Below, piece after piece: positions 18,182 through 26,684 of a stretch of DNA of 64,000 nucleotides. The translations under genes and the position numbers were made by a program. The stretch is from Nesterenkonia sp. LB17 (lineage in GTDB: Bacteria; Actinomycetota; Actinomycetes; Actinomycetales; Micrococcaceae), in NCBI RefSeq assembly GCF_022565915.1, contig NZ_JAJOYX010000001.1, positions 682,001 through 746,000 of the forward strand. The letters are read 5' to 3'. The notes beneath the pieces were generated by a model. It saw nothing but the letters and a program-made list of their open reading frames with translations. It did not search any database and was not told the DNA's origin. Position 1 is the stretch's first letter, and each line of letters begins with the position of its first letter.

Positions 18182-19267
18182 ATGCCCGCGCCACGTCTGC
18201 TTCCCTCCGCCGCCCTGCTGGGCGCCACGACCCTGTTGCTCAGCGCCTGCACCGGCTCGGCGGGCTCGCCCGACGAGGACGGTGGCGCCGCGGCAGACCA
18301 GGGCGAGACGCTGAGCGTGGTCACCTCCACCGACGTCTACGCCGACCTGGCCCAGCAGATCCTCGGCGACACCGCCGAGGTCACCGCGCTGGTGGACAAC
18401 GCCGCGGCGGACCCGCACTCCTACGAGGCCACCCCGCAGGATCGGTTGACCGTGGACGGCGCCGACGTGATCCTCGCCAACGGCGGCGGGTATGACCCCT
18501 TCCTCACCCGTCTGGCCGCCACCTCAGGCAAGGAGGACGCGGTCTATCAGCTCATCGAGGGCGAGAATGCCCACGCCGAGGAGGACGAAGGGGAAGACGC
18601 CGCGGACGACCACGCTGACGACGAGCACGACGACGACCGTGCTGAGGACGACCACGACGACGACCAGGCTGAGGACGACCACGCCGAGGACGACCAGGCT
18701 GAGGATGCGCACGAGGGACACGGCCACTCCGACGATTTCGTCAACGAGCACATCTGGTATGACCTCGCCGCGATGAGCGACTTCGCCCGGGGCTTCCATG
18801 AGCACATGGCCGAGATCTCCCCGGAGAACGCCGAGCTCTACCAGGACAACGCCGCCGCCCTCGCCGAGGAGATCGACGCCATGGATCAGCGGAACCGGGC
18901 CATCAACGCCGACGGGATGAGCTTCCTCGCCACCGAGGCCGTCTCGCAGTTCCTGCTCACCGACGCCGGCTTCGAAGACGCCACCGACCCGCAGTTCCTC
19001 GCCGCGATCGAACACGGTGACGACGTCTCGGCCCGGCTCTACCAGCAGGCGCTGAGCGCCGCCGCCGATCAGGAGATCGATCTGCTCTCCTATAACCCGC
19101 AGACCGAGACCAACCAGTCCGCGCAGATCCGAGAGGCCGCCGAGGACGCCGGCGTCGCCGTCCTGGACTTCAACGAGACCATCGGCGACGAGCACGACTC
19201 CTACCTGGAGTGGATGGACGCCAACATCACCGCCGTCGAGACTCTGGTCGAGGAGTCGCGTGGCTGA
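18182..19267 (+). CDS. znuA: Zinc ABC transporter substrate-binding lipoprotein (ZnuA family)
   Basis: A 361-residue lipoprotein with lipobox LLLSACTG, then a cluster A-I metal-binding protein. Ligand histidines are seen in ADPHSYEATPQDR, NEHIWYDLAAM and AAIEHGDDVS. Between the first and second is a roughly 55-residue acidic, His-containing loop (about residues 129-184) made of repeated Asp/Glu/His/Ala units; such loops are typical of zinc-specific binding proteins and are thought to collect or sense Zn. Its stop overlaps the ATPase start by 8 nt. It contrasts with the non-His-rich insertion of the Mn-type protein at 2.3-3.3 kb. Confidence 0.92.
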   Translation: MPAPRLLPSAALLGATTLLLSACTGSAGSPDEDGGAAADQGETLSVVTSTDVYADLAQQILGDTAEVTALVDNAAADPHSYEATPQDRLTVDGADVILANGGGYDPFLTRLAATSGKEDAVYQLIEGENAHAEEDEGEDAADDHADDEHDDDRAEDDHDDDQAEDDHAEDDQAEDAHEGHGHSDDFVNEHIWYDLAAMSDFARGFHEHMAEISPENAELYQDNAAALAEEIDAMDQRNRAINADGMSFLATEAVSQFLLTDAGFEDATDPQFLAAIEHGDDVSARLYQQALSAAADQEIDLLSYNPQTETNQSAQIREAAEDAGVAVLDFNETIGDEHDSYLEWMDANITAVETLVEESRG

Positions 19268-20066
19268 CCCGCTGGTGACGCTGCGCGACGCGAGCGTCGG
19301 GTTCAGCGGCCGCACCCTCTGGGAGGGTCTGGACCTTGATCTGGCTCCGGGTGAGTTCCTCGCCGTGCTGGGGCCCAACGGGGCCGGGAAGTCGACGTTC
19401 CTGAAGGTCCTGCTGGGACTGACCAGACTCACCTCCGGATCGGCAGAGATCGCCGGTGCCCCGGTGCGCCGCGGCAGCAGCCGGGTCGGCTACATCCCGC
19501 AGCAGCAGACCATGCCCGAAGAGACCCCGCTGCGCGCCCGCGACATGGTCGCGCTGGGTCTGGACGGGCACCGATTCGGCATCCGACTGCACCCCCGCGC
19601 GCTGCGCCGCCGCGTCGATGAGCTGCTCGAGGCAGTGGGCGCCACCGCCTATGCGGACATGCCGGTGGGCCTGCTCTCCGGCGGGGAGCAGCAGCGACTG
19701 CGCGCCGCCCAGGCGCTGGCCTCGAACCCCGCCGTGCTGCTCTGCGACGAGCCGCTGCACTCGCTGGATCTGCACCATCAGCAGGCCGTCACCGAACTCA
19801 TCCGACGCCAGGCCGTGGAGCGCGGCTCCGCGGTGGTCTTCGTGACCCACGAGATCAACCCGGTGATCGAACACGTCGACCGGGTGCTCTACTTCGCCCG
19901 CGGACAATACCGGATCGGCACCACCGCCGAGGTGATGCGCTCCGAGGTGCTCTCCGAGCTGTACGGCTCCTCGGTGGACGTCATCGAGCACAAGGGACGG
20001 CTTCTGGTCATGTCCGCCCATGACGAGGGATGCCACCACCACCCCGAGGAGCTGGCGCTGCCATGA
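19260..20066 (+). CDS. znuC: Zinc ABC transporter ATP-binding protein
   Basis: A 268-residue ABC ATPase: Walker A GPNGAGKST, Q-loop YIPQQQTM, signature LLSGGEQQRLRAAQAL, Walker B VLLCDEPLHSLDLHHQQ, H-switch FVTHEINPVIEHV. The C-terminus ends in a His-rich patch (MSAHDEGCHHHPEE), as in several ZnuC proteins. The GTG start overlaps the binding-protein gene by 8 nt, and its own stop overlaps the permease ATG by 4 nt. It energises zinc import. Confidence 0.92.
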   Translation: MADPLVTLRDASVGFSGRTLWEGLDLDLAPGEFLAVLGPNGAGKSTFLKVLLGLTRLTSGSAEIAGAPVRRGSSRVGYIPQQQTMPEETPLRARDMVALGLDGHRFGIRLHPRALRRRVDELLEAVGATAYADMPVGLLSGGEQQRLRAAQALASNPAVLLCDEPLHSLDLHHQQAVTELIRRQAVERGSAVVFVTHEINPVIEHVDRVLYFARGQYRIGTTAEVMRSEVLSELYGSSVDVIEHKGRLLVMSAHDEGCHHHPEELALP

Positions 20067-20947
20067 TGGAGACGCTGACCGGCTCATTCACCACCGAAGG
20101 CTATTGGGAGCTGTTCTCCCTGGTCCGGAACTCGGTGATCACCGCCGGTGTGCTCGGCCTGATGGGCGGCCTGATCGGGGTCTTCATCATGCTCCGCCGG
20201 ACCGCTCTGGTGGTCCACGGCATCGCCGAGATCTCCTTCGCCGGAGCGGCCCTGGCGCTGCTCATCGGAGTCGACGTCGTCGCCGGTTCAGCGCTGGGCG
20301 CCGTCGCAGCCTCGGTGCTGATCGGGGTGCTCAGCCTGAAGGACCGAGACACCTCCGCCGTGACCGGGGTGCTGATGCCCTTCGGACTCGGACTCGGCAT
20401 CCTCTTCCTCTCGCTCTACCAGGGGCGCAGTGCGAACAAGTTCGGGCTGCTCACCGGGCAGATCGTCGGCGTGGACGACATCCAGACGCAGACCCTGGTG
20501 ACCGGCGCCGTGGTGATCAGCATCGTGCTGCTGCTGATCTGGCGCCCACTGATGTTCGCCTCGGTGGACCCGCAGCTGGCCCGGGCCCGCGGGGTCCGGG
20601 TCAACCTGCTCTCCATGGTGTTCATGGTGCTGCTCGGCGTCGCGGTGGCGATGTCGGTCCAGGTGGTCGGGGCGCTGCTGGTGCTCGCGCTGCTGGTGGT
20701 GCCGGCGGCGGCAGCGCTGAAGGTCACGGTGCGTCCGTATCTGGCAGTGCTGCTCTCGATGCTCTTCGCGCTGATCTCCTCGGTGGGCGGGATCATGCTC
20801 GCGATCACCGGCACGGTGCCGATCAGCCCCTACATCACCACGATCTCCTTCATGATCTACGTGGTCTGTGTGCTCGTCGGCCGCGGCGGTCGCAACCGCC
20901 GACGCCAAGCCGCAGCCGTGCTGACCGGCTGGCCGCTGACCGCCTGA
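20063..20947 (+). CDS. znuB: Zinc ABC transporter permease
   Basis: A 294-residue membrane protein of the ABC-3 family with about eight hydrophobic segments; it has the coupling-helix region VVHGIAEISFAGAALALLIG and the family segment VVGALLVLALLVVPAAAA. Start at the ATG 20063 overlapping the ATPase stop; a second ATG follows immediately. It completes the znuACB operon and ends 3 bp before the convergent zur-like gene, with no room for an independent terminator. Confidence 0.92.
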   Translation: MMETLTGSFTTEGYWELFSLVRNSVITAGVLGLMGGLIGVFIMLRRTALVVHGIAEISFAGAALALLIGVDVVAGSALGAVAASVLIGVLSLKDRDTSAVTGVLMPFGLGLGILFLSLYQGRSANKFGLLTGQIVGVDDIQTQTLVTGAVVISIVLLLIWRPLMFASVDPQLARARGVRVNLLSMVFMVLLGVAVAMSVQVVGALLVLALLVVPAAAALKVTVRPYLAVLLSMLFALISSVGGIMLAITGTVPISPYITTISFMIYVVCVLVGRGGRNRRRQAAAVLTGWPLTA

Positions 20948-20950
20948 GCC

Positions 20951-21376
20951 TCAGCTGCGGGCGATGGCGGCGCAGCTGGCGCAGAGCCCGAAGATCTCCA
21001 GCGTGTGCCGGACATCGGTGAAGTGGTGCTCCTGCGCGAGCGTGGTCGCCCAGTCCTCGATGACGGGGGCCTCGAACTCAACGGTGAGGCCGCAGGAGCG
21101 GCACACCAGGTGATGGTGGTGCTCCTCGCGCTCACAGAGCCGGAAGATCGCCTCACCGTCGTCGGGGCGCAGCACGTCGACGAGTCCCTCTTCCTGATGT
21201 GACTGCAGCACCCGGTACACCGTGGCCAGGGAGACCTTCTCGCCGCGACCGTCGAGGATCTTGTGCAGATCCTGGGCGCTAACGAAATCGTCGAGGGAGT
21301 GCAGGGCGGCCCATACGGCACGTTTCTGTCGCGTGGATCTGCCGCGTGCCGGAGGGGTGGAGGTTCTCTCGTTCAT
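20951..21376 (-). CDS. zur: Fur-family zinc uptake regulator
   Basis: A 141-residue Fur-family repressor: winged helix (RQKRAVWAALHSLDDFVSAQ, then VSLATVYRVLQSHQEEGLVD), the regulatory HHHHLVCRSCG segment, and a second CxxC (GLCASCAAIARS), which together form the structural zinc site. Its position convergent to znuACB, and the palindromic box before znuA, point to Zur rather than Fur or PerR. A ribosome binding site GGAGCGAG precedes the ATG, and a -10-like TAGTCT lies 9 nt upstream (21386-21391). Confidence 0.9.
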   Translation of the reverse strand: MNERTSTPPARGRSTRQKRAVWAALHSLDDFVSAQDLHKILDGRGEKVSLATVYRVLQSHQEEGLVDVLRPDDGEAIFRLCEREEHHHHLVCRSCGLTVEFEAPVIEDWATTLAQEHHFTDVRHTLEIFGLCASCAAIARS

Positions 21377-21402
21377 GCTCGCTCCAGACTAGCAGTCAGG
21401 CT

Positions 21403-21408
21403 TAGAGT
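21403..21408 (+). promoter_or_regulatory. -10 box of a leaderless promoter for the HIT gene
   Basis: TAGAGT, exactly 6 nt before the ATG at 21415. No clear -35. Divergent from the zur promoter, only 38 bp between the start codons. Confidence 0.55.
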
Positions 21409-21414
21409 AGATGC

Positions 21415-21849
21415 ATGAGCACAGTCTTCAGCAAGATCATTGCAGGTGAGATCCCGGGCCGCTTCGTCTGGCAGGACGAGACCTGCGTCGGGTTCCTGTC
21501 CATCGCCCCGATGGCCTACGGGCACACACTGGTGGTGCCGCGGCAGGAGGTGGACAAGTGGACCGATGCAGAGGGCTCTCTGATGGCGCACCTGTTCCAG
21601 GTGGCGCACCGGATCGGCAAGGCCCAGGTCGAGGCCTTCGGCTCCCAGCGGGCCGGGCTGAGCATCGCCGGCTTCGAGGTGCCGCACCTGCATCTGCATG
21701 TCTGGCCGTCGAACTCGATGTCCGATCACAGCTTCGCCCATGCCGACGACGACCCGGACCAGTCCCGGATGGACGAGTCCGCCGAGAAGCTGCGGGTGGC
21801 GCTGCGCCTGATGGGCGACGCCGAGCACGTCCCCGCCGAGAAGGACTGA
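21415..21849 (+). CDS. HIT-family nucleotide hydrolase/transferase
   Basis: A 144-residue histidine-triad protein with the signature VPHLHLHVWP (His-x-His-x-His) near residue 91 and the N-terminal pattern VFSKIIAGEIPGRFVWQDE. HIT proteins of this branch cleave nucleoside phosphoramidates or dinucleotides such as AMP-linked substrates; the natural substrate here is unknown. A -10 box 6 nt upstream suggests a leaderless mRNA. It ends 57 bp before the convergent hrpA. Confidence 0.9.
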   Translation: MSTVFSKIIAGEIPGRFVWQDETCVGFLSIAPMAYGHTLVVPRQEVDKWTDAEGSLMAHLFQVAHRIGKAQVEAFGSQRAGLSIAGFEVPHLHLHVWPSNSMSDHSFAHADDDPDQSRMDESAEKLRVALRLMGDAEHVPAEKD

Positions 21850-21906
21850 CCCACCGGCCCAGCGGCCAAGAAGTCCAGCGGCCAGGACGTCCAGCGGCTC
21901 AGAAGC

Positions 21907-24900
21907 TCAGGGGCGCGAAGTCTTGATCGCGCGGCGGATACGCTTGACCGAGACCGTCTGCGCGGTGCCCAGCTGCTGGGCGAAGAGGTTCACCCGAAAC
22001 TCCTCGAGCATCCATTTCACCTGCGCGAGCTCCGCGGGCACCGGCAGCTGCGCCGGGACTGCCTCCAGCGCGGCGTCGTACTCATCCTCCAGCTCCTGGA
22101 CCGCCGCCATGTCTTGGGCGTCCCGGGTCAGCCCCTGTCCTGACTCCAGCCGATCCAGCCGGGTCTTCATCGCCTGCAGGTAGCGCGGCATATGCTGCAG
22201 CTGCGCCTGGCCGGTGGCGGTGACGAAGCCGGGGTGGACCAGCTGCTGGAGCTGGGCGGTCATATCGCTTCGCGCGGCCTTCAGCGCCGGGGAGCTGACC
22301 CGCTCCAGGCGTGAGCCGAGCTCTGTGGAGAGGCTCAGGACCTGCGCGAGCACATCGGTGAGCCGCAGCACCGTCTCGATCAGCTCGGCCCGGCAGTTCC
22401 GGGCGATCACCTCGAACTCCGCCTCGCGGTAGGGCAGCTGCACGGGCACCAGGTGAGCCAGCGCCGCCGTCGTCGCATCGGAGACCAGCGATTCCACGGT
22501 GCCGTGCGGCGACTGGCTGAACGCCAGCCGCTCCCGGTTGCTCAGATGATCCAGCACATAGCGCTGCGGGGAGGGGAGCACCTCGCGCAGCAGCGCGACG
22601 ACGCCGGTCCGGTGGACCCGGGCCTGCTCGGCGGCGGAGTCCTGGATCGTGTAGGAGACGCCCTGGGCGGTCTGCTTCGCAGAGTCGGCCCCGGCACCGT
22701 TGCCGACGCTGCCGGCCGGAGCCAGGGCGGGATAGCCGATGATCTGGCGCCCGGAGACCACCGTGGTGATCTCCTGGGGCAGATCCCCGAAGGTCCACGA
22801 GGTCTGCTGCTGCCTGCCCGCCGGGACAGAGGCTGCGGGCTTCTGCGGCTTCTTGCCGCGACCGTTACGGGTCTGCGCGGCGGCGCCGGACGGAGCCGAA
22901 GACCCGGACGGAACCGAAGACCTGGACTGAGCCTGCGATGCAGCGCCGGGGCGACCCGGCTGCGGTGCTGGCTGCCGGCCGTCGGCGGTCTGCTCCTCCG
23001 AGAGGCTGCGCCCGATGGCCTCGCGGTTCTCCCCGGAGAACCGGATCTGGAGCTCACGCAGATCGAAGCCGCTGTCCAGGACCCGGCCGCGCTCACTGAT
23101 CACCGCGAAGGTGAACCGCAGGTGCTCGGGCAGCGCGCTGGTGTCGAAGACCTCCGGATCGACCACATGTCCCTTGAGCTGGCGCAGCACCGCGGCCAGC
23201 GAGCCGGTCAGCGAGTCCACGCCCGGGGTGAAGTCCTGCTCCAGCCCGGCGCGGGCCTTCGCGGCGACGTCGGGGGCGGGGACGAAGTTCTTCCGCACCG
23301 GTTTGGGCATGTTGCGGATCAGCGCGGTGATCAGCTCGGTGCGCAGCCCGGGGATCAGCCAGTCGAAGCGCTCGGGCTGGAGCTGGTTCAGGAACACCAC
23401 AGGGACCCGCACCGTGACGCCGTCGGCCGCCGCGCTGGGGGAGGAGCCGGACTCGGCGGTGTATCGGGTGGGGTTGAACTCGTACTGCAGCTCGAGCGCC
23501 AGCCCGTCGTGATCGAAGTGCTCCGGGTAGGAGTCGATGTCCAGCTCGTCGGCCGCCTGCGCCATGAGCTCGACGTCGGTGAGGTCCAGCAGCTCAGGGG
23601 TTGTGATGCGCTGGTTCTTCCACCAGGAGTCGAAGTGCCGCTGCGAGACGATGTTCTCCGGGATCCGCGCGTCGAAGAAGTTGAACAGCTCCTCATCCGA
23701 GGCGCGCAGGTCCTTGCGGCGAGTGCGGTTCTCGAGCTCGTCGAGCTCGGCGAAGCGCTCCCGGTTGCGCCGGTCGAAGTGGTGCCGGGTGGACCAGTCC
23801 CCGTCGACCAGGGCACGCTGGATGAACAGCTCGCGGCTGTATTCGGGGTCGACCTTGGAGTAGAGCACCTGCCGGTCAGCGATCACCGGGACCCCGAAGA
23901 GGGTGACCTTCTCGGTGGCCACCACGGCGCCCTGGCGGGCGGACCAGCGCGGCTCCGAATGGCTGGTCTTCACCAGGTGCGGGGCGAGCTCCTCCACCCA
24001 CGCGGGGTCGATCTTCGCCACCGAGCGCGCCCAGAGCCGGGAGGTCTCCACCAGCTCGCTGGCCATCACCCAGTCGTGGTTCTTCTTGAACAGGTGCGAA
24101 CCCGGGAACACCGCGAAGCGGGTCCCGCGGGCACCCTGATAGTCCCGGGTGCGGGGATTGTAGAGACCCACATGGCTGAGCAGCCCGGAGAGCAGCGACT
24201 GGTGGATCTGGTCATGCTTAGCCGCAGGATCCACCGCGGGCAGCTTCTTGCCCCGGCGCCCGGAGGAAGCATGACGCCGGCCGGAGCCCTTTCCGCTGAA
24301 CTCCACCTGATCGGCGATCTCGGTGAGCTGGCTGACCAGCTCCTGCCATTCCCGCACGCGCAGGTAGTTCAGATGTTCGCGGTGACAGAGCTTCCTGAAC
24401 TGGTTGCCCGAGAGCTCGGTCTGCTTGTCCTGCAGGTAGCGCCAGAGGTTCAGCAGCGCGGAGAAGTCGGAGTTCTCATCCTTGAACCGGGAGTGGAGCT
24501 CATCGGCCTGCGCCCGCTTCTCGGCCGGACGCTCCCGGGGATCCTGGATCGAGAGCGCCGCGGTGAGCACCGTGACCTCGGGCAGGCAGTCCCGGCGGGC
24601 CGCCTCGACCATCATCCGGGCCATCCGCGGGTCCACCGGCAGCTGGGAGAGCATCCGCCCCACAGGGGTCACGGCGCTGGTGCCGCGACCCTTCCTGCCA
24701 CCCGCCTGGGATCCTGAGTCGGCTCTGAGGCTCAGCGCGCCGAGCTCGGTGAGCAGCCGGACGGCGTCGTTGACCGCCTTGGAGTCGGGCTTCTGCACGA
24801 AGGGGAAGTCCAGCAGATCTTCGGGGGTCCGCGTGATGCCCATGGAGGACATCTGCAGCAGCACCGAGGCCAGGGAGGTGCGCAGGATCTCGGGATCGGT

Positions 24901-26172
24901 GAAGGCCGGTCGGGAGTCGAAGTCCTCCTGTGAGTACAGCCGGATGGCGATGCCGTCGCTGGTCCGTCCGGACCGGCCGGAGCGCTGATTGGCGCTGGCC
25001 TGAGAGATCGCTTCGATGGGCAGCCGCTGCACCTTCGTCCGGGTGGAGTAGCGCGAGATCCTGGCGGTGCCGGTGTCGATCACATACTTGATCCCGGGCA
25101 CCGTCAGGGAGGTCTCCGCCACATTGGTGGCCAGCACGATCCGGCGGCGGCCGCCGGGGGAGAAGACCCGCTTCTGCTCCGCCATGGAGAGCCGGCCGAA
25201 GAGCGGGAGTATCTCCGAGCCGCGCAGCCGTCGGTCCGCCGCGATGGTCTCGGTGAGCGCCTCCGCCGCGTCGCGGATCTCGCGCTCCCCGGGGAAGAAG
25301 ATCAGCACGTCGCCGTCGGGTTCGGCGCTGAGTTCCAGCACCGCGTCGCTGACCGCGTCGAGGAGATCCCGCTCCTCATCGGCCGCGGCCGGGACCTTGG
25401 CACCTGGCTGCGAGCCGCGCTGGGGTGTGCGCTGGGGGATGCGCGAGTCGCCGTCCTCGGTCTCACCGAAATGCTCGGACTCGTCGAAGTCCTCGAGCTC
25501 CGCCTCTGGGTTCACCGGGCGGTATCGGATCTCCACCGGATAGGTGCGTCCGGAGACCTCGATGATGGGCACGTCGGAGGTCTCCCGGGTCCAGTTCTCC
25601 GGGTCCGGGCTGAAATGCCGGGCGAAGCGCTCCGGGTCGATCGTGGCCGAGGTGACGATCACCTTGAGGTCAGGCCGGGAGGGCAGCAGTCGACGCAGGT
25701 AGCCCAGGATCACGTCGATGTTGAGGCTTCGCTCGTGGGCCTCGTCGATGATGATGGCGGAGTAGCGCTGCAGGTTCGGGTCGCGCTGGATCTCCGCGAG
25801 CAGGATGCCATCGGTCATCAGCTTCACTGCGGTGGACCCGGAGACCTCGGCGTTGAACCTCACCTGGTAGCCGATGTCGCGCCCCACCGAGGTGCCCAGC
25901 TCCTCGGCCAGCCGCTCGGCCACGGTGCGGGCGGCCAGGCGGCGCGGCTGAGTGTGGCCGATCATCCCCTGGTTGTGCAGCCCGAGCTCCAGGACCATCT
26001 TCGGCAGCTGGGTGGTCTTGCCGGAGCCGGTCTCCCCGGCGACGACGATGACCTGGTGGTCGGTGAGGGCCTTCAGGATGCGTTCGCGCTCGCCGCTGAC
26101 CGGAAGCGCAGGGGGATAGGCGAGGTCCTCGGGGGACCAGGACTCGCGGCGGGCTGTTCTGGGCTCAGACAT
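21907..26172 (-). CDS. hrpA: ATP-dependent RNA helicase HrpA
   Basis: A 1421-residue DEAH-box helicase. The N-terminal motor has GETGSGKTTQLPK (motif I), TDGILLAEIQ, IIDEAHERSLNIDVILGY (motif II), VTSATID (III) and QRSGRSGRTSDGIAIRLYS (VI). HA2 and OB-fold regions follow, then the DUF3418 C-terminal region, which defines HrpA. An Arg/Pro/Ser/Ala/Gln-rich unstructured stretch of about 60 residues breaks the C-terminal half (near residues 1055-1120). HrpA helicases act on mRNA and stalled or collided ribosomes. A ribosome binding site GGAGGG and a -10-like TAGTAT lie just upstream. Long open frames on the opposite strand are GC-rich shadows. Confidence 0.95.
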   Translation of the reverse strand: MSEPRTARRESWSPEDLAYPPALPVSGERERILKALTDHQVIVVAGETGSGKTTQLPKMVLELGLHNQGMIGHTQPRRLAARTVAERLAEELGTSVGRDIGYQVRFNAEVSGSTAVKLMTDGILLAEIQRDPNLQRYSAIIIDEAHERSLNIDVILGYLRRLLPSRPDLKVIVTSATIDPERFARHFSPDPENWTRETSDVPIIEVSGRTYPVEIRYRPVNPEAELEDFDESEHFGETEDGDSRIPQRTPQRGSQPGAKVPAAADEERDLLDAVSDAVLELSAEPDGDVLIFFPGEREIRDAAEALTETIAADRRLRGSEILPLFGRLSMAEQKRVFSPGGRRRIVLATNVAETSLTVPGIKYVIDTGTARISRYSTRTKVQRLPIEAISQASANQRSGRSGRTSDGIAIRLYSQEDFDSRPAFTDPEILRTSLASVLLQMSSMGITRTPEDLLDFPFVQKPDSKAVNDAVRLLTELGALSLRADSGSQAGGRKGRGTSAVTPVGRMLSQLPVDPRMARMMVEAARRDCLPEVTVLTAALSIQDPRERPAEKRAQADELHSRFKDENSDFSALLNLWRYLQDKQTELSGNQFRKLCHREHLNYLRVREWQELVSQLTEIADQVEFSGKGSGRRHASSGRRGKKLPAVDPAAKHDQIHQSLLSGLLSHVGLYNPRTRDYQGARGTRFAVFPGSHLFKKNHDWVMASELVETSRLWARSVAKIDPAWVEELAPHLVKTSHSEPRWSARQGAVVATEKVTLFGVPVIADRQVLYSKVDPEYSRELFIQRALVDGDWSTRHHFDRRNRERFAELDELENRTRRKDLRASDEELFNFFDARIPENIVSQRHFDSWWKNQRITTPELLDLTDVELMAQAADELDIDSYPEHFDHDGLALELQYEFNPTRYTAESGSSPSAAADGVTVRVPVVFLNQLQPERFDWLIPGLRTELITALIRNMPKPVRKNFVPAPDVAAKARAGLEQDFTPGVDSLTGSLAAVLRQLKGHVVDPEVFDTSALPEHLRFTFAVISERGRVLDSGFDLRELQIRFSGENREAIGRSLSEEQTADGRQPAPQPGRPGAASQAQSRSSVPSGSSAPSGAAAQTRNGRGKKPQKPAASVPAGRQQQTSWTFGDLPQEITTVVSGRQIIGYPALAPAGSVGNGAGADSAKQTAQGVSYTIQDSAAEQARVHRTGVVALLREVLPSPQRYVLDHLSNRERLAFSQSPHGTVESLVSDATTAALAHLVPVQLPYREAEFEVIARNCRAELIETVLRLTDVLAQVLSLSTELGSRLERVSSPALKAARSDMTAQLQQLVHPGFVTATGQAQLQHMPRYLQAMKTRLDRLESGQGLTRDAQDMAAVQELEDEYDAALEAVPAQLPVPAELAQVKWMLEEFRVNLFAQQLGTAQTVSVKRIRRAIKTSRP

Positions 26173-26367
26173 AACCCTCCAATACTAGGGTTGATGCGGG
26201 GCGCGGCTGGCAACGCCGGGCGGGCGCAGCCAGGTGAGCCGCCCGGGGGTCCCTGCGGCAGCCCGGCGATTAGGCATCCGGTCCAGATTATGGGTAATAT
26301 GTTTCTCGCTGCCGGGGAGCGATCGCCGGTTGTGAGACAGGCCCGAAAGAGCCTGAACAGCAGGTAT

Positions 26368-26451
26368 GCGCGAGTGGCGGAATAGGTAGACGCGCTGGCT
26401 TCAGGTGCCAGTGCCTTCACGGGCGTGGGGGTTCAAGTCCCCCCTCGCGCA
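26368..26451 (+). tRNA. tRNA-Leu (anticodon CAG)
   Basis: 84 nt folding as a class II tRNA: acceptor GCGCGAG pairs with CTCGCGC, with discriminator A; anticodon stem CTGGC/GCCAG encloses loop TTCAGGT, anticodon CAG; a long variable arm follows; T-arm GGGGGTTCAAGTCCCCC. The 3' CCA is not encoded. A strong hairpin follows 17 nt downstream. No integrase or att duplication was found near it. Confidence 0.95.
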
Positions 26452-26468
26452 CAGAGTATCGAACAGAG

Positions 26469-26518
26469 GCGAAGGCTCCGTCTCCGATGATCACGATCAT
26501 CGGAGACGGAGCCTTCGC
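26469..26518 (+). terminator. Long hairpin terminator after tRNA-Leu
   Basis: A perfect inverted repeat with 24-bp arms (26469-26492 and 26495-26518) and a 2-nt centre. Inner arm sequence is tctccgatgatc. It directly follows the tRNA; only a short T-rich stretch (tccttttcc) comes later. Confidence 0.8.
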
Positions 26519-26684
26519 TGTGTCCGGACCTCCTTTTCCTGCATCGGTGCGGGTTCTTGGGCATGGCGCATCCACGGCGCCCGCAAAGAATGTGCCTCTA
26601 TGTGAACGAAAAGTTGTACATAGTTGAAGATAATGTCTCATAGTGGTGCTCAGCACACTTCGTCCCACTACGAGAGGCGCACCG

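Noticed and set aside
22453-24717. 754-residue open frame opposite hrpA
   Set aside because: GC-rich antisense shadow: composition is Gly/Leu/Arg/Val/His-rich with no domain, and hrpA on the other strand has full helicase motifs.
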